Below are positions 38,901 to 51,054 of a DNA stretch of 64,000 nt, in pieces. Below the pieces are notes generated by a model. The model ran no database searches and was not told the origin of the DNA. It worked only from the letters and a program-made list of their open reading frames with translations. Made by a program: the position numbers and the translations under genes. Position 1 is the first letter of the stretch. Each line of letters begins with the position of its first letter. The stretch is from Piscinibacter gummiphilus (lineage in GTDB: Bacteria; Pseudomonadota; Gammaproteobacteria; Burkholderiales; Burkholderiaceae_C): positions 2,542,001 through 2,606,000 of the forward strand of contig NZ_CP015118.1 of the NCBI RefSeq assembly GCF_002116905.1, in the 5' to 3' direction.

Positions 38901-40514
38901 ATGACCGTTCAGAACGACCACGCCACCGACGACAGCGAACTGCTCGTGCTGCTTGGCGACAAGAACAGCAACTTCGCCTACGCGAACCCGTCGTACCTCA
39001 AGGCCAGCGGCTACACCTGGGACGAACTGAAGGGCACGCCCGCCGCCCGCGTGATCCACAAGGACACGCCGATGGCCGTGCTCACGGACATGGTCGTGAC
39101 GATCCGCGCGGGTCGCCAGCCGTGGACGGGCCTGATCAAGAACCAGCGCAAGAACGGCGAGGCCTACTGGCTGCGCCTGAACATCTCGCCGCTGTATGCG
39201 AACGGCCAGTTCGCCGGCAGCCTGATGGTGCACAGCAAGCCGTCGGCCGCCGAGATCGCCGAGATGGCGCCGGTCTACCAGCAGATGACCAGCGGCCAGG
39301 ACAAGAAGCTGGTGCTGCGCCACGGCAAGCCGATGCGCCTGAACCCGTGGAACAAGGCCCGCATCAAGTGGCAGTCGTTCGGCCTCAAGGGCCACATCTG
39401 GGGCACGATGGCCGGCATGGCCGCCGCGGGTGTCGCCAGCTTCTTCTGGGCGCAGGGCAGCGCGCCGTCGTCGTGGTCCTACTGGGCGGCACTCGCGCTG
39501 CAGGTGGGCTCGTTCGTGGGCGGCGGCTACTACCTCGCCACGTCCATCGTCGACCCGCTGCGCCGCGCGATGCGCTTCGCCAACCTGATCGCCGCCGGCG
39601 ACCTGGGCTCGCAGATGGCCAGCAGCCGCAGCGACGAGATCGGCGGCCTGATGCGCGCGCTGACGCAGATGAACGTGAACATGCGGGCCACGGTGCTCGA
39701 CGTGCGCGACGGCCTGTCGCTGATGCAGCGCGCCACGTCCGAGATCGCCGCCGGCACGCTCGACCTGTCGTCCCGCACCGAAAGCCAGGCGAGCAACCTG
39801 CAGCAGACGGCGGCGTCGATGGAGGAGATCAACACCACCGTGCGCAGCAACTCCGAGACCGCGCGCCAGGCCACGCAGGTGGCCGCGTCGGCAAGCGTTG
39901 CGGCCGAGACCGGTGGCAAGGTCGTCGGCGAGGTGATCGCGACGATGGAAGGCATCACGAAGTCGAGCAAGCAGATCGCCGAGATCATCGGCGTGATCGA
40001 CAGCATCGCGTTCCAGACCAACATCCTGGCCCTCAACGCCGCGGTGGAAGCCGCGCGGGCGGGCGAGCAGGGCCGCGGCTTCGCGGTGGTGGCGAGCGAG
40101 GTGCGCAGCCTCGCGCAGCGCAGCGCCCAGTCGGCCAAGGAGATCCGTTCGCTGATCGCCGACAGCGTGACGCGCGTGGAGGCCGGCGCCAAGCTGGTGG
40201 ACTCCGCCGGTTCGTCGATCGAAAACATCGTGACCCAGGTGCGCCGCGTGACCGAACTCGTCGGCACGATCGCCAACGCCTCGCTCGAGCAGAGCTCGGG
40301 CATCGGCCAGATCAACACGGCCGTCACCCAGCTCGACCACATGACGCAGCAGAACTCGGCGCTGGTGGAGGAGAGCACGGCGTCGGCCGAGAGCCTCGCG
40401 TCCCAGGCGAACCGCGTGGCCGAGGCCGTGGGCGTGTTCAAGCTGTCGGCGCAGGACAACCTGAAGATGTTCAACTCGGCGGTGGGCGAGGCCCCGGCGC
40501 ACATGCGCGGCTGA
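38901..40514 (+). CDS. Methyl-accepting chemotaxis protein with N-terminal PAS domain (Aer-like)
   Basis: A 537-residue chemoreceptor. A PAS domain (~15-120: NSNFAYANPSYLKASGYTW, WTGLIKNQRKNGEAYWLRL) at the N-terminus faces the cytoplasm, as in Aer, which senses redox state through FAD. Two close membrane helices follow (~180-225) with almost no periplasmic loop, then HAMP and the long signalling coiled coil. Its hairpin tip is NILALNAAVEAARAGEQGRG, where CheA/CheW bind. There is no CheR-docking pentapeptide at the end. Expressed alone from a sigma-28-like promoter; GGAG lies 8 bases before the ATG. Confidence 0.92.
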   Translation: MTVQNDHATDDSELLVLLGDKNSNFAYANPSYLKASGYTWDELKGTPAARVIHKDTPMAVLTDMVVTIRAGRQPWTGLIKNQRKNGEAYWLRLNISPLYANGQFAGSLMVHSKPSAAEIAEMAPVYQQMTSGQDKKLVLRHGKPMRLNPWNKARIKWQSFGLKGHIWGTMAGMAAAGVASFFWAQGSAPSSWSYWAALALQVGSFVGGGYYLATSIVDPLRRAMRFANLIAAGDLGSQMASSRSDEIGGLMRALTQMNVNMRATVLDVRDGLSLMQRATSEIAAGTLDLSSRTESQASNLQQTAASMEEINTTVRSNSETARQATQVAASASVAAETGGKVVGEVIATMEGITKSSKQIAEIIGVIDSIAFQTNILALNAAVEAARAGEQGRGFAVVASEVRSLAQRSAQSAKEIRSLIADSVTRVEAGAKLVDSAGSSIENIVTQVRRVTELVGTIANASLEQSSGIGQINTAVTQLDHMTQQNSALVEESTASAESLASQANRVAEAVGVFKLSAQDNLKMFNSAVGEAPAHMRG

Positions 40515-40547
40515 AGGGCTTTTCCCGACGTTGCGTAAACTCGGGCC

Positions 40548-40910
40548 ATGAACCCGATCACGCTCTACGGCATCCCCAACTGCGACACCGTCAAGAAGGC
40601 CCGCACCTGGCTGGCCGGCCAGGGCGTCGAGGTCACGTTCCACGACTTCAAGAAGGCTGGCGTGCCGGTGGCGAAGCTGCCCGCCTGGATGAAGGCGGTC
40701 GGCTGGGAGCGCCTGGTGAACCGCCAGGGCACCACGTGGCGCAAGCTCGACGACGCGACGAAGGCCGCGGTGGTCGACGAGGCGTCGGCCGCCCGCCTGA
40801 TGGCGGAGCAGGCCAGCGTCATCAAGCGGCCGGTGGTGGAATGGGCCGACGGCCGCGTCACCGTGGGTTTCGACGAGGCGGCGTTCGCGTCGCACGCGGC
40901 CAAGGCCTGA
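40548..40910 (+). CDS. ArsC/Spx family (YffB-like) protein
   Basis: A 120-residue thioredoxin-fold protein: ITLYGIPNCDTVKKARTWL with one Cys in the active-site loop, KKAGVPVAKLPAWM, the TTWRKL turn and SVIKRPVVEW with the cis-Pro-type site. This matches the YffB/Spx branch, whose members use glutathione as reductant or bind RNA polymerase; arsenate reduction is not established. It starts 33 bases after the chemoreceptor and is 4 bases before the hydrolase gene. Confidence 0.9.
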   Translation: MNPITLYGIPNCDTVKKARTWLAGQGVEVTFHDFKKAGVPVAKLPAWMKAVGWERLVNRQGTTWRKLDDATKAAVVDEASAARLMAEQASVIKRPVVEWADGRVTVGFDEAAFASHAAKA

Positions 40911-40914
40911 CACC

Positions 40915-41766
40915 ATGCGGGTGGGGCGTGCCGCACGCTGGGCCCTGGCCGGGCTGCTGGCCGTCTCCGGCCTCGTCTCCGGTTGTGCCGCCTTCGACGA
41001 GCAGCAGCGCCGCTGGGTGTTCCAGCCGGGGCAGCGCACGTGGGCCCGGGGGGCGTCCGAGGCCCAGGGCATGCAGGACGTGTGGATCGAGTTCACGTCG
41101 CGCGCCGAGGGCTCGCCCGTCCGCCTGCACGGCCTGTGGGCGCCGCAGGACGATCCCGCCGCGCCCCGCCTGCTGTACCTGCACGGCGCCCGCTGGGACG
41201 TGCGCAGCAGTTCGGGCCGCATCCGGCGCATGCACGAACTGGGCTTCGCGGTGCTGGCCATCGACTACCGCGGTTTTGGCGAAAGCACGGCTGAACTGCC
41301 CTCGGAGACCCGTTCCGTGGAGGATGCCCGTGCCGCCTGGGACTGGCTCGGCGCCCGCCAGCCCGAGGCGAAACGCTTCATCTTCGGCCATTCGCTGGGT
41401 GGAGCCATCGCCGTGCAACTGGCGGCCGACGCCGATGGGGTGGCCGGGCTGATGCTCGAGGGCACCTTCACGTCGGTGCCCGACGTCTTCCGCACGATGG
41501 AGTGGGGCTGGCTGCCCGTGGGGCCGTTCATCACCCAGCGCTTCGACTCGGCCGGGCGCATCGCCGAGGTCAAGGCGCCCGTGCTGGTGGTGCACGGCAG
41601 CGAGGACCGGCTGATCAAGCCCGAGCTGGGCCGGGCGCTGTACGAGCGTGCACCGGGCCCGAACAAGCGTTTCATCCTGGTCGAGGGTGGGTCGCACCAC
41701 AGCACCAACGCCGTGGGCCAGGCGGCCTACCGGGAAGCGGTGGCGGAGCTCTTCGGTCTTCCCTGA
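40915..41766 (+). CDS. Alpha/beta hydrolase, probable lipoprotein
   Basis: A 283-residue serine hydrolase. The N-terminus has a lipobox-like LVSGCAA after a hydrophobic stretch, so it may be anchored at the membrane. The oxyanion region is LLYLHGARW; the nucleophile elbow is FGHSLGGA (Ser about residue 162); the acid is in VVHGSEDRLI and the His in GGSHHST. The family includes BEM46/ABHD13-like hydrolases with unknown substrates. It overlaps no neighbour but follows the ArsC-like gene by four bases and precedes the DUF502 gene by 26. Confidence 0.87.
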   Translation: MRVGRAARWALAGLLAVSGLVSGCAAFDEQQRRWVFQPGQRTWARGASEAQGMQDVWIEFTSRAEGSPVRLHGLWAPQDDPAAPRLLYLHGARWDVRSSSGRIRRMHELGFAVLAIDYRGFGESTAELPSETRSVEDARAAWDWLGARQPEAKRFIFGHSLGGAIAVQLAADADGVAGLMLEGTFTSVPDVFRTMEWGWLPVGPFITQRFDSAGRIAEVKAPVLVVHGSEDRLIKPELGRALYERAPGPNKRFILVEGGSHHSTNAVGQAAYREAVAELFGLP

Positions 41767-41792
41767 CACCCGGGTGTGGGAGACTCCGCACC

Positions 41793-42473
41793 ATGAATTT
41801 CGCCGTCCGCCACCTGTCCCGCACCTTCTTCGCCGGCCTGCTCGCCGCGCTGCCGCTCGCGGCCACCGTGCTGATCTTCGTCTGGGTCGTGCAGCTGCTC
41901 GTGCAGTGGCTCGGCCCCGGGAGCCTCATCGGCCGCGTGCTGGTGGCCATCGGCATCGGGGCCGCCGGGTCCGTCATGGCGGGTTACCTGATCGGCATCG
42001 CCATCGTGATCGCCGCGGTGTACGGGCTCGGTGTCGTCGTCCGCAGCCGCGCGCGCAGCGTGCTGGCGCAGGCGGTCAACAACGTGCTGCAGCGCATCCC
42101 GGTCGTGCGCACCGTCTACGACCTCGTCAAGAAGTTCGTGGACCTGCTTGCGCAGAAGGAGGCCGATGGCGTCAAGTCGATGAGCGCGGTGTGGCTGCAC
42201 TTCGGCGGCACCGGCGGTGCGGCCGTGCTGGGGCTGCTGTCGACGAAAACCCCGGTGATGGTCAACGGGCTGCCGTACCTGGCGGTGCTGGTGCCGACGG
42301 CACCGGTGCCGGTGGGGGGCGGGCTGCTGTACGTGCCGCAGGAGTGGGTGACGCCCGCCGACATCGGCGTCGAGGGCGTCACGAGCATCTACGTGTCGAT
42401 GGGCATCACGTCCGACAAGTACCTGCCCACCCCTGAAACCACGGTCACCCCGGCGGACGCCGGGGCCCACTGA
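41793..42473 (+). CDS. DUF502 membrane protein whose end is encoded by a REP repeat
   Basis: A 226-residue membrane protein with the DUF502 pattern: an N-terminal helix (TFFAGLLAALPLAATVLIFVW), a second helix region (IGIGAAGSVMAGYLIGIAIV), then IPVVRTVYDLVKKFVDLL and VPTAPVPVGGGLLYVP. The last residues VTPADAGAH are encoded by the REP palindrome at 42443-42470, which also supplies the TGA. The normal family end is a few residues shorter, so the repeat has probably replaced the original stop. Function of DUF502 proteins is unknown. Confidence 0.87.
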   Translation: MNFAVRHLSRTFFAGLLAALPLAATVLIFVWVVQLLVQWLGPGSLIGRVLVAIGIGAAGSVMAGYLIGIAIVIAAVYGLGVVVRSRARSVLAQAVNNVLQRIPVVRTVYDLVKKFVDLLAQKEADGVKSMSAVWLHFGGTGGAAVLGLLSTKTPVMVNGLPYLAVLVPTAPVPVGGGLLYVPQEWVTPADIGVEGVTSIYVSMGITSDKYLPTPETTVTPADAGAH

Positions 42474-42521
42474 CCGCAGGCGAGCCTTGGGGCGGTGGGT
42501 CCCGGCTTTCGCCGGGACGAC
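42443..42521. repeat. REP-like palindrome pair overlapping the DUF502 gene end
   Basis: GTCACCCCGGCGGACGCCGG and TGGGTCCCGGCTTTCGCCGG with GACGAC (about 42443-42465 and 42496-42521), in opposite halves of one pair as in bacterial interspersed elements. They separate the stop codons of the convergent DUF502 and acnA genes and may work as a bidirectional transcription barrier. Confidence 0.75.
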
Positions 42522-42526
42522 ACGGC

Positions 42527-45247
<2,721 letters not shown>

Positions 45248-45534
45248 CAATGCTCTCCTGGGGGAATTCGACCTGGGGTTGTTCGGGGATTGTGCCGCTG
45301 CACCCGGCGCGGGGTGTGACAAGGGTCACGCGGCGCGACGCGACATCCTGCCACGCCCGGGGCGAACCTGCACGCCCTCGGGGAAGGGGCGGCGGGTCGG
45401 CCGCCAGAGGGAGGCGGGGCGGTTGACGCCCGGTCCGGGCCCGCGGAATAGTGCGCGAATCGCCCCCTTATTGATCCGACCGGAAGGCCGACGGCCTGAC
45501 CACAATCGGGGGGCCTCATTCTTTTGCGTGGCCC

Positions 45535-47397
45535 ATGACCGACTCCACCGCCCCCCGTCCGCCCACCGCGGGCAGCGCTGCCGCGACGTCCCCGACCGAC
45601 CTCGAGCGAGAAATCGCCCTGGCCAAGTCCGGGGGCATGGGCCTGGGCGACCTGCTGGAACGGGCCGAACAGCTGAACCGCCGGGGCCTCGTCGAGGGGT
45701 CCGCCCAGCTGTACGCCGAGTGGATCGCGTCCACCGACTCGCCGCACCGCCACATCGCCTGCTTCAACTGGGGCACCGTGCTCGGCGCGCTGCGCCGCCC
45801 GCTGGAGGCCGAAGCGGCCTACCGCCAGGCGCTCGACTTCAAGCCCGAATTCCTGCAGGCCCGGGTCAACCTCGGCCACCAGCTGGAGCAGCAGGGCCGG
45901 GTGGAAGAGGCCCTGACCGAATGGCGGATGGCCATCGACGAGACCCGCGAGACCCTGCCGGGCGCCTTCGAGCTGCGCCTGCACGCCATCAACAACTCCG
46001 CGCGGCTGCTCGAGACGCAGCGGCGCTACGACGAGGCCGAGGCATTCCTGGTGCGCAGCCTGCGCCTGAAGCCGAACCAGTCCGACGTCATCCAGCACTA
46101 CGTGCACGTGCGCCAGAAGCAGTGCAAGTGGCCCCAGTACGAGCCCGTGGGCGATGTGACGATCAACCAGCTCGTGGTGGGCACGTCGCCGCTCGCGATG
46201 CTGAGCGCGACCGACGACCCGGCCCTGCAGCTGATGGCCGCCCAGCGCTTCGTGCACGAGCGTGTGCCCAAGCCGGCCGAGACGCCGTACCACGTGGGCA
46301 AGCCCGCCCGCACCGGCCGCGTCCGCATCGGCTACCTGTCGGGTGACCTGTGCATGCACGCGGTGGGCCTGCTCACCGCCGAGCTGTTCGAACTGCACGA
46401 CCGCAGCCGCTTCGAGGTGTTCGCGTTCTGCTGGAGCCGTGAGGACGGCACGCCGCTGCGTGCCCGCCTGCGCGCGGCCATGGACCACTACATCCCGCTC
46501 GCCGGCCTGGACGACGACACCGCCGCCCGCCGCATCGCCGACTGCGGCATCGACATCCTGATCGACCTGCAGGGCCTGACCAACGGCGCCCGCCCGGCCA
46601 TCCTGGGCAAGCGCCCGGCGCCGGTGCAGGCGAGCTACCTGGGCTTCCCGGGCACCACCGGCCTGCCGGGGGTGGACTGGATCATCGCCGACCCGTTCGT
46701 GATGCCGCCCGAGCTGCAGCCGTACTGCACCGAAAAACCCCTCTACGTGCCGCACTGCTACCAGGTGAGCGACCGCAAGCGCGAGATCGGGCCCACCCCG
46801 ACCCGCGCCGACTACGGCCTGCCCGAGGACAAGTTCGTCTTCTGCTCGTTCAACAACAACTTCAAGTTCACCGACACGCTGTTCCGCACGTGGATGCGCG
46901 TGCTGGCCGAGGTGGAGAACAGCGTGCTGTGGCTGCTCGCCGACAACGAGTGGTGCCGCGAGAACCTGCTGGCCGAGGCCGACGCCCATGGCGTCGCGCG
47001 CGACCGCCTGATCTTCGCGCCCCGTGTCGCCCCGCCCGAGTACCTGGCCCGCTTCCCGCTGGCCGACCTGTTCCTCGACACCTTCCCGTACAACGGCGGC
47101 ACCACCGCGAGCGATGCGCTGTGGATGGGCCTGCCCATCCTGACGCTGTCGGGCCGCACGTACATCTCGCGCATGGCCGGCAGCCTGCTGACCAACGTGG
47201 GCCTGCCCGACCTGGTCACGTTCGACGTGGCGAGCTACGAGCGCCTCGCGGTGCAGCTGGGCAAGAACCCGATGCGGGTGGCCTCGCACAAGCGCTACCT
47301 CGCCGAACACGGCCGCCAGTCGCGCCTCTTCGACGTGCCGGCGCTGGTGCGTGACCTCGAGGCGGCCTTCGAGCCGCTCGCGCTCGCCCACCGCTGA
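45535..47397 (+). CDS. GT41-type glycosyltransferase with TPR repeats (OGT/SPINDLY-like)
   Basis: A 620-residue soluble enzyme. Residues ~35-215 hold TPR-like helices (LERAEQLNRRGLVEGSAQLY, EAEAAYRQALDFKPEF, YDEAEAFLVRSLRLKPNQ). Residues ~260-615 are the catalytic GT41 domain: RIGYLSGDLCMHAVG, LQGLTNGARPAIL, APVQASYLGFPGTTGLPGVDW, FCSFNNNFKFTDTLFRTWM and DTFPYNGGTTASDALWMG, which bind a UDP-sugar. GT41 enzymes put a sugar on Ser/Thr (OGT) or, in HMW1C, on Asn of an adhesin in the cytoplasm. It lies 24 bases before a type I secretion operon, so an exported repeat protein is a plausible acceptor (inference). Confidence 0.9.
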   Translation: MTDSTAPRPPTAGSAAATSPTDLEREIALAKSGGMGLGDLLERAEQLNRRGLVEGSAQLYAEWIASTDSPHRHIACFNWGTVLGALRRPLEAEAAYRQALDFKPEFLQARVNLGHQLEQQGRVEEALTEWRMAIDETRETLPGAFELRLHAINNSARLLETQRRYDEAEAFLVRSLRLKPNQSDVIQHYVHVRQKQCKWPQYEPVGDVTINQLVVGTSPLAMLSATDDPALQLMAAQRFVHERVPKPAETPYHVGKPARTGRVRIGYLSGDLCMHAVGLLTAELFELHDRSRFEVFAFCWSREDGTPLRARLRAAMDHYIPLAGLDDDTAARRIADCGIDILIDLQGLTNGARPAILGKRPAPVQASYLGFPGTTGLPGVDWIIADPFVMPPELQPYCTEKPLYVPHCYQVSDRKREIGPTPTRADYGLPEDKFVFCSFNNNFKFTDTLFRTWMRVLAEVENSVLWLLADNEWCRENLLAEADAHGVARDRLIFAPRVAPPEYLARFPLADLFLDTFPYNGGTTASDALWMGLPILTLSGRTYISRMAGSLLTNVGLPDLVTFDVASYERLAVQLGKNPMRVASHKRYLAEHGRQSRLFDVPALVRDLEAAFEPLALAHR

Positions 47398-47421
47398 GCC
47401 GAAGGCCCCTGACCCCCGACC

Positions 47422-49698
47422 ATGTCCGCCCGCCAGGAACCCTTTCTGAACGACGAGCAGGCGCTCGCCGCGGCTTCGGCCGCCGGTGACGCCGGGGGCG
47501 GCGACGACCCCCTGCTGCAGTCGCTCGTCTGGCTGACGCGGCACCACGGGCGCGAGCGGTCGGCCGCGTCGCTGATGTCCGGCCTGCCCGTGACGGGTGC
47601 GCTCGGGCCCGACCAGGCCATCCGCGTGATGCGCGAGGCCGGCTTCAACGCCGGCATGATCCAGCGCAAGCTGCCCGACATCCACGCGCTGCTGCTGCCC
47701 GCCGTGCTGCTGCTGCGCAATGGCGACGCCTGCATCGTCGTGCGCCGCCATCCGCCGGGAGAGGGCGGGGCGCGCTACGACGTGGTGATGCCGGGTGCCG
47801 AGTTCCACGCCTGCGAGGCCGCCGAGGCGGAGCTGCAGACCGAATACACCGGCGTCGCCTTCGTGGTGTCGCCGCAGCCCGTCGCACGTCCCCAGCGCGA
47901 GGACATCCTGCGCGACCCCGGCAGCCACTGGCTGTGGGGCACGATGCGCCGCTTCCTGCCGTACTACCGCTCGGCGCTGCTCGCCGCGCTGCTGAGCAAC
48001 CTGCTGATGATGGTCACGGGCCTCGTCACCTCGGTCGTGTTCGACAAGGTGATCCCGCACCAGGCCTTCGTCACGCTGTGGGCGCTGGCCACCGCCGCCA
48101 CGCTGGCGCTGGTGTTCGACATGCTGTCGCGCCAGCTGCGCAGCCACCTGATCGACACCGCGGGCAAGAAGAGCGACAACATCATCGGTTCGCTGCTGTT
48201 CCGCCAGAGCCTGGACGTGCGCATGGAACACCGCCCGGCCTCGGCCGGCGCCTATGCCCACCAGCTCGCCCAGATCGAGGTGGTGCGCGAGTTCTTCGCC
48301 GGCGCCACGCTGTCGGCCCTGAGCGACCTGCCGTTCATCGTGCTGTTCGTCGGCATGGCCTTCGTGATCGGCGGCCCGCTCGGCTGGGTGCTGGTGCTGG
48401 CCATCCCGCTGATCCTCGGCATGGCCGTGATGATCCAGGCGTCGCTGCGCCGCTCGATGCGGGCCAACATGGCCCACCAGGCGGACCTGCAGGGCGTGCT
48501 CGTCGAGGCCGTCGAGGGCCTGGAGGACCTGAAGGCCATGGGCGCCCAGGGCCGGTTCCTGGAGCGGTATGAAGAAGCCAACGCCGCCGCGGCGGCGTCG
48601 GCGCTGAAGTCGCGGTCGATGGCCGCGTGGACGAACAACCTGTCGAGCGCTGCGCAGCAGGCCGTCACCATCGTGATGCTGGTGTGGGGCGTGTACCTGA
48701 TCCAGGCGGGCGAGATCACCGGCGGTGCGCTGATCGGCGCGGTGATGCTGGCCGGGCGCGCCATCGGGCCGCTCAGCAGCGTCGTCAACCTCGCCACCCG
48801 CTACCAGGGCGCCCGTGCGGCCATGGTGTCGCTGGACCACCTGATGTCGCTGCCGGTCGAACGGGAAGTGGGCCGCGCCTACGTGGCGAACCACGAGATC
48901 AACGGCCGCCTCGGCCTGCAGGAAGTGGGCTTCGCCTACCCGCCGGTGGGCGAGGAACCGGCGCCGAAGGTGCTCAAGGGCGTGACGCTGAAGTTCGAGC
49001 CGGGTGAACGTGTCGCGATCCTCGGCCGCATCGGCAGCGGCAAGTCCACCATCCTGCGCCTGCTGGGCGGGCTGTACCAGCCCACCGAGGGCATGGTCGA
49101 GGCCAACGGCATCGACCTGCGCCAGATCGATCCGGCCGACTTCCGCGGGAAGGTCGGCTTCGTCTCGCAGGAGCCGCGCCTCTTCAACGGCACGCTGCGC
49201 GAGAACGTCACGATGGGCCGCGGGTCCATCGACGCCGCGCGCCTGACCGAGGTCGCCAAGGTCACCGGGCTCGACCGCATGATCGCGTCGCACCCGCAGG
49301 GCTGGGAGCTGCCCGTGGGCGAGATGGGCGGGCTGCTGTCGGGCGGCCAGCGGCAGCTCGTCGCGCTGGCCCGCTGCCTCGTCACGCAGCCGCAGATCCT
49401 GCTGATGGACGAACCCACCAGCTCCATGGACGCGCAGTCCGAGATCCTGTTCCTGCGCCAGCTGAAGGAAGCCGCCGGCAACCGCACGCTGATCATGGTC
49501 ACGCACCGCCCGGCCGTGCTCGACCTCGTCAACCGCATCGTGGTCGTCGACAGCGGCAAGCTGGTGATGGACGGCGCCAAGGGCGCGGTGCTCGCCGCGC
49601 TGTCGGGGCAGAAGCCCGCGGCCGCCGCGGCTGACGCGCCGCAGAACGTGCACATGCACCCGTCGACCCAGCCGGTCCAGCGCGAGGCGTCCGTCTGA
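47422..49698 (+). CDS. Type I secretion ABC transporter (LapB/HlyB-like)
   Basis: A 758-residue exporter subunit. Residues ~30-165 form a C39-like domain without the catalytic Cys (RHHGRERSAASLMSGLP where a peptidase would have its Cys), as in HlyB/LapB exporters that bind but do not cleave their substrate. A six-helix membrane domain (~175-470) follows. The ATPase has Walker A GRIGSGKST near 535, signature LSGGQRQLVALARC near 638 and Walker B ILLMDEPTSSMD near 660. Its stop overlaps the adaptor start (TGATG). With the adaptor and TolC-type gene it makes a complete one-step exporter. The likely cargo is the giant repeat protein at 59381-64000. Confidence 0.93.
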   Translation: MSARQEPFLNDEQALAAASAAGDAGGGDDPLLQSLVWLTRHHGRERSAASLMSGLPVTGALGPDQAIRVMREAGFNAGMIQRKLPDIHALLLPAVLLLRNGDACIVVRRHPPGEGGARYDVVMPGAEFHACEAAEAELQTEYTGVAFVVSPQPVARPQREDILRDPGSHWLWGTMRRFLPYYRSALLAALLSNLLMMVTGLVTSVVFDKVIPHQAFVTLWALATAATLALVFDMLSRQLRSHLIDTAGKKSDNIIGSLLFRQSLDVRMEHRPASAGAYAHQLAQIEVVREFFAGATLSALSDLPFIVLFVGMAFVIGGPLGWVLVLAIPLILGMAVMIQASLRRSMRANMAHQADLQGVLVEAVEGLEDLKAMGAQGRFLERYEEANAAAAASALKSRSMAAWTNNLSSAAQQAVTIVMLVWGVYLIQAGEITGGALIGAVMLAGRAIGPLSSVVNLATRYQGARAAMVSLDHLMSLPVEREVGRAYVANHEINGRLGLQEVGFAYPPVGEEPAPKVLKGVTLKFEPGERVAILGRIGSGKSTILRLLGGLYQPTEGMVEANGIDLRQIDPADFRGKVGFVSQEPRLFNGTLRENVTMGRGSIDAARLTEVAKVTGLDRMIASHPQGWELPVGEMGGLLSGGQRQLVALARCLVTQPQILLMDEPTSSMDAQSEILFLRQLKEAAGNRTLIMVTHRPAVLDLVNRIVVVDSGKLVMDGAKGAVLAALSGQKPAAAAADAPQNVHMHPSTQPVQREASV

Positions 49699-50933
49699 TG
49701 TTCGACTTCCTGAAAAAACGCACGGCCGACCCGGCGCTCAAGAACGGCGACACGCGTTACCTGACGCAGCTGCGCGCCGCGCAGATCGTCGAGGACACGC
49801 CCCGCATCACGTGGGCGCTGTACCTGATGCTCACGATCGTGGTCACGGCCATCGTGTGGGCGTCGATCGCCCGGGTGGACGAGGTGACCCGGGCCGACGG
49901 CCGCGTGGTGCCGGACGGCCGCGAGCAGGTCATCGCCAGCCTCGAAGGCGGCCTGCTGCGCGAGCTGTACGTGCGCGAGGGCATGCAGGTGCAGGAAGGC
50001 CAGGAGCTGGTGCAGCTCGACCCCACGCGGTTCGAGTCGCAGCAGAACGAAGGCCAGGCCAAGCGGCTGGCGCTGAAGGGCACCGTGTCGCGGCTGTCGG
50101 CCGAGGCCATGGGCCGCCCGCTGAAGTTCCCGCCGGACGTGACCGAGTCGGCCAGCATCGTCGCGGCCGAGACCGAGGCGTACGGCGCGCGCAAGTACGC
50201 GCTGGATGCGGCGGTGTCCGCGAACCAGCGCAGCGTCGCGCTGCTGATGAAGGAACTCGGGGTGTCCGAGGCCATGGCGGCCAAGGGCCTGATGTCCGAC
50301 GTCGAGGTGATGCGCCTGCGCCGCCAGGTCAACGACCTGCAGCTGCAGAGCCAGGAGCGGGTCAACAAGTTCCGCCAGGACGCCAGCACGGAACTCGTGC
50401 GCGTGCAGACCGAACTGGCCCAGCTCGACGAGCAGATCGCCGGCCGCGCCGACGTGCTGCGCCGCACCGTGCTCACGTCGCCCGTGCGCGGGCTCGTGAA
50501 GAACATCCGCACCAACACCATCGGCGGGGTCGTGAGCCCCGGCGCGCCCATCATGGAGATCGTGCCGCTCAGCTCGCGCGTGCTGGTGGAGGCGCGCATC
50601 AAGCCGAAGGACATCGGCTTCGTGCGCGTCGGCCAGGCGGCCGAGGTCAAGCTCGCCGCGTACGACTACACCACCTTCGGCGGCGTGAAGGGCAAGATCG
50701 AGTACATCAGCCCCGACGCCCTGGGCGAGGCGGACAAGGGTGTCGTCTCCGACCAGACCTACTACCGCGTGCTCGTGCGCGGCGAGCGCATCACGCTGAA
50801 GCAGGGCGGCAAGCCGCTGTCGGTGCTGCCCGGCATGACGGCCGTGGTGGAGGTGCGCACGGGTGAACGTTCGGTGCTCGATTTCATCCTCCGTCCGATG
50901 ATGAAATCGCGGGAAGCGTTCCGAGAGCGTTGA
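49698..50933 (+). CDS. Type I secretion membrane-fusion adaptor (HlyD/LapC-like)
   Basis: A 411-residue HlyD-family adaptor. One N-terminal membrane helix (ITWALYLMLTIVVTAIVWAS, ~35-55) leaves the rest in the periplasm. The barrel-lipoyl region starts RVDEVTRADGRVVPDGREQVIASLEGGLL, a strong HlyD signature, and a long coiled-coil hairpin (~115-255) is built of Gln/Arg/Leu-rich helices that reach the TolC channel. The C-terminal part LEARIKPKDIGFVRVGQ-like and ITLKQGGKPLSVLPGMTAVVEV is conserved. It starts at the ABC stop and precedes the TolC-type gene by 121 bases. Confidence 0.93.
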   Translation: MFDFLKKRTADPALKNGDTRYLTQLRAAQIVEDTPRITWALYLMLTIVVTAIVWASIARVDEVTRADGRVVPDGREQVIASLEGGLLRELYVREGMQVQEGQELVQLDPTRFESQQNEGQAKRLALKGTVSRLSAEAMGRPLKFPPDVTESASIVAAETEAYGARKYALDAAVSANQRSVALLMKELGVSEAMAAKGLMSDVEVMRLRRQVNDLQLQSQERVNKFRQDASTELVRVQTELAQLDEQIAGRADVLRRTVLTSPVRGLVKNIRTNTIGGVVSPGAPIMEIVPLSSRVLVEARIKPKDIGFVRVGQAAEVKLAAYDYTTFGGVKGKIEYISPDALGEADKGVVSDQTYYRVLVRGERITLKQGGKPLSVLPGMTAVVEVRTGERSVLDFILRPMMKSREAFRER

Positions 50934-51054
50934 CCCGCGCGGGCCGCGGAACTGGCCCGGTTTTCCCCCTGCTTTCCCGGCATCACGCCCCCCTCCGTTG
51001 CGATGTACTTGAGGGCAGCCGCACGTGCGGCCACCAGATCGCCGGAGTGACCTC

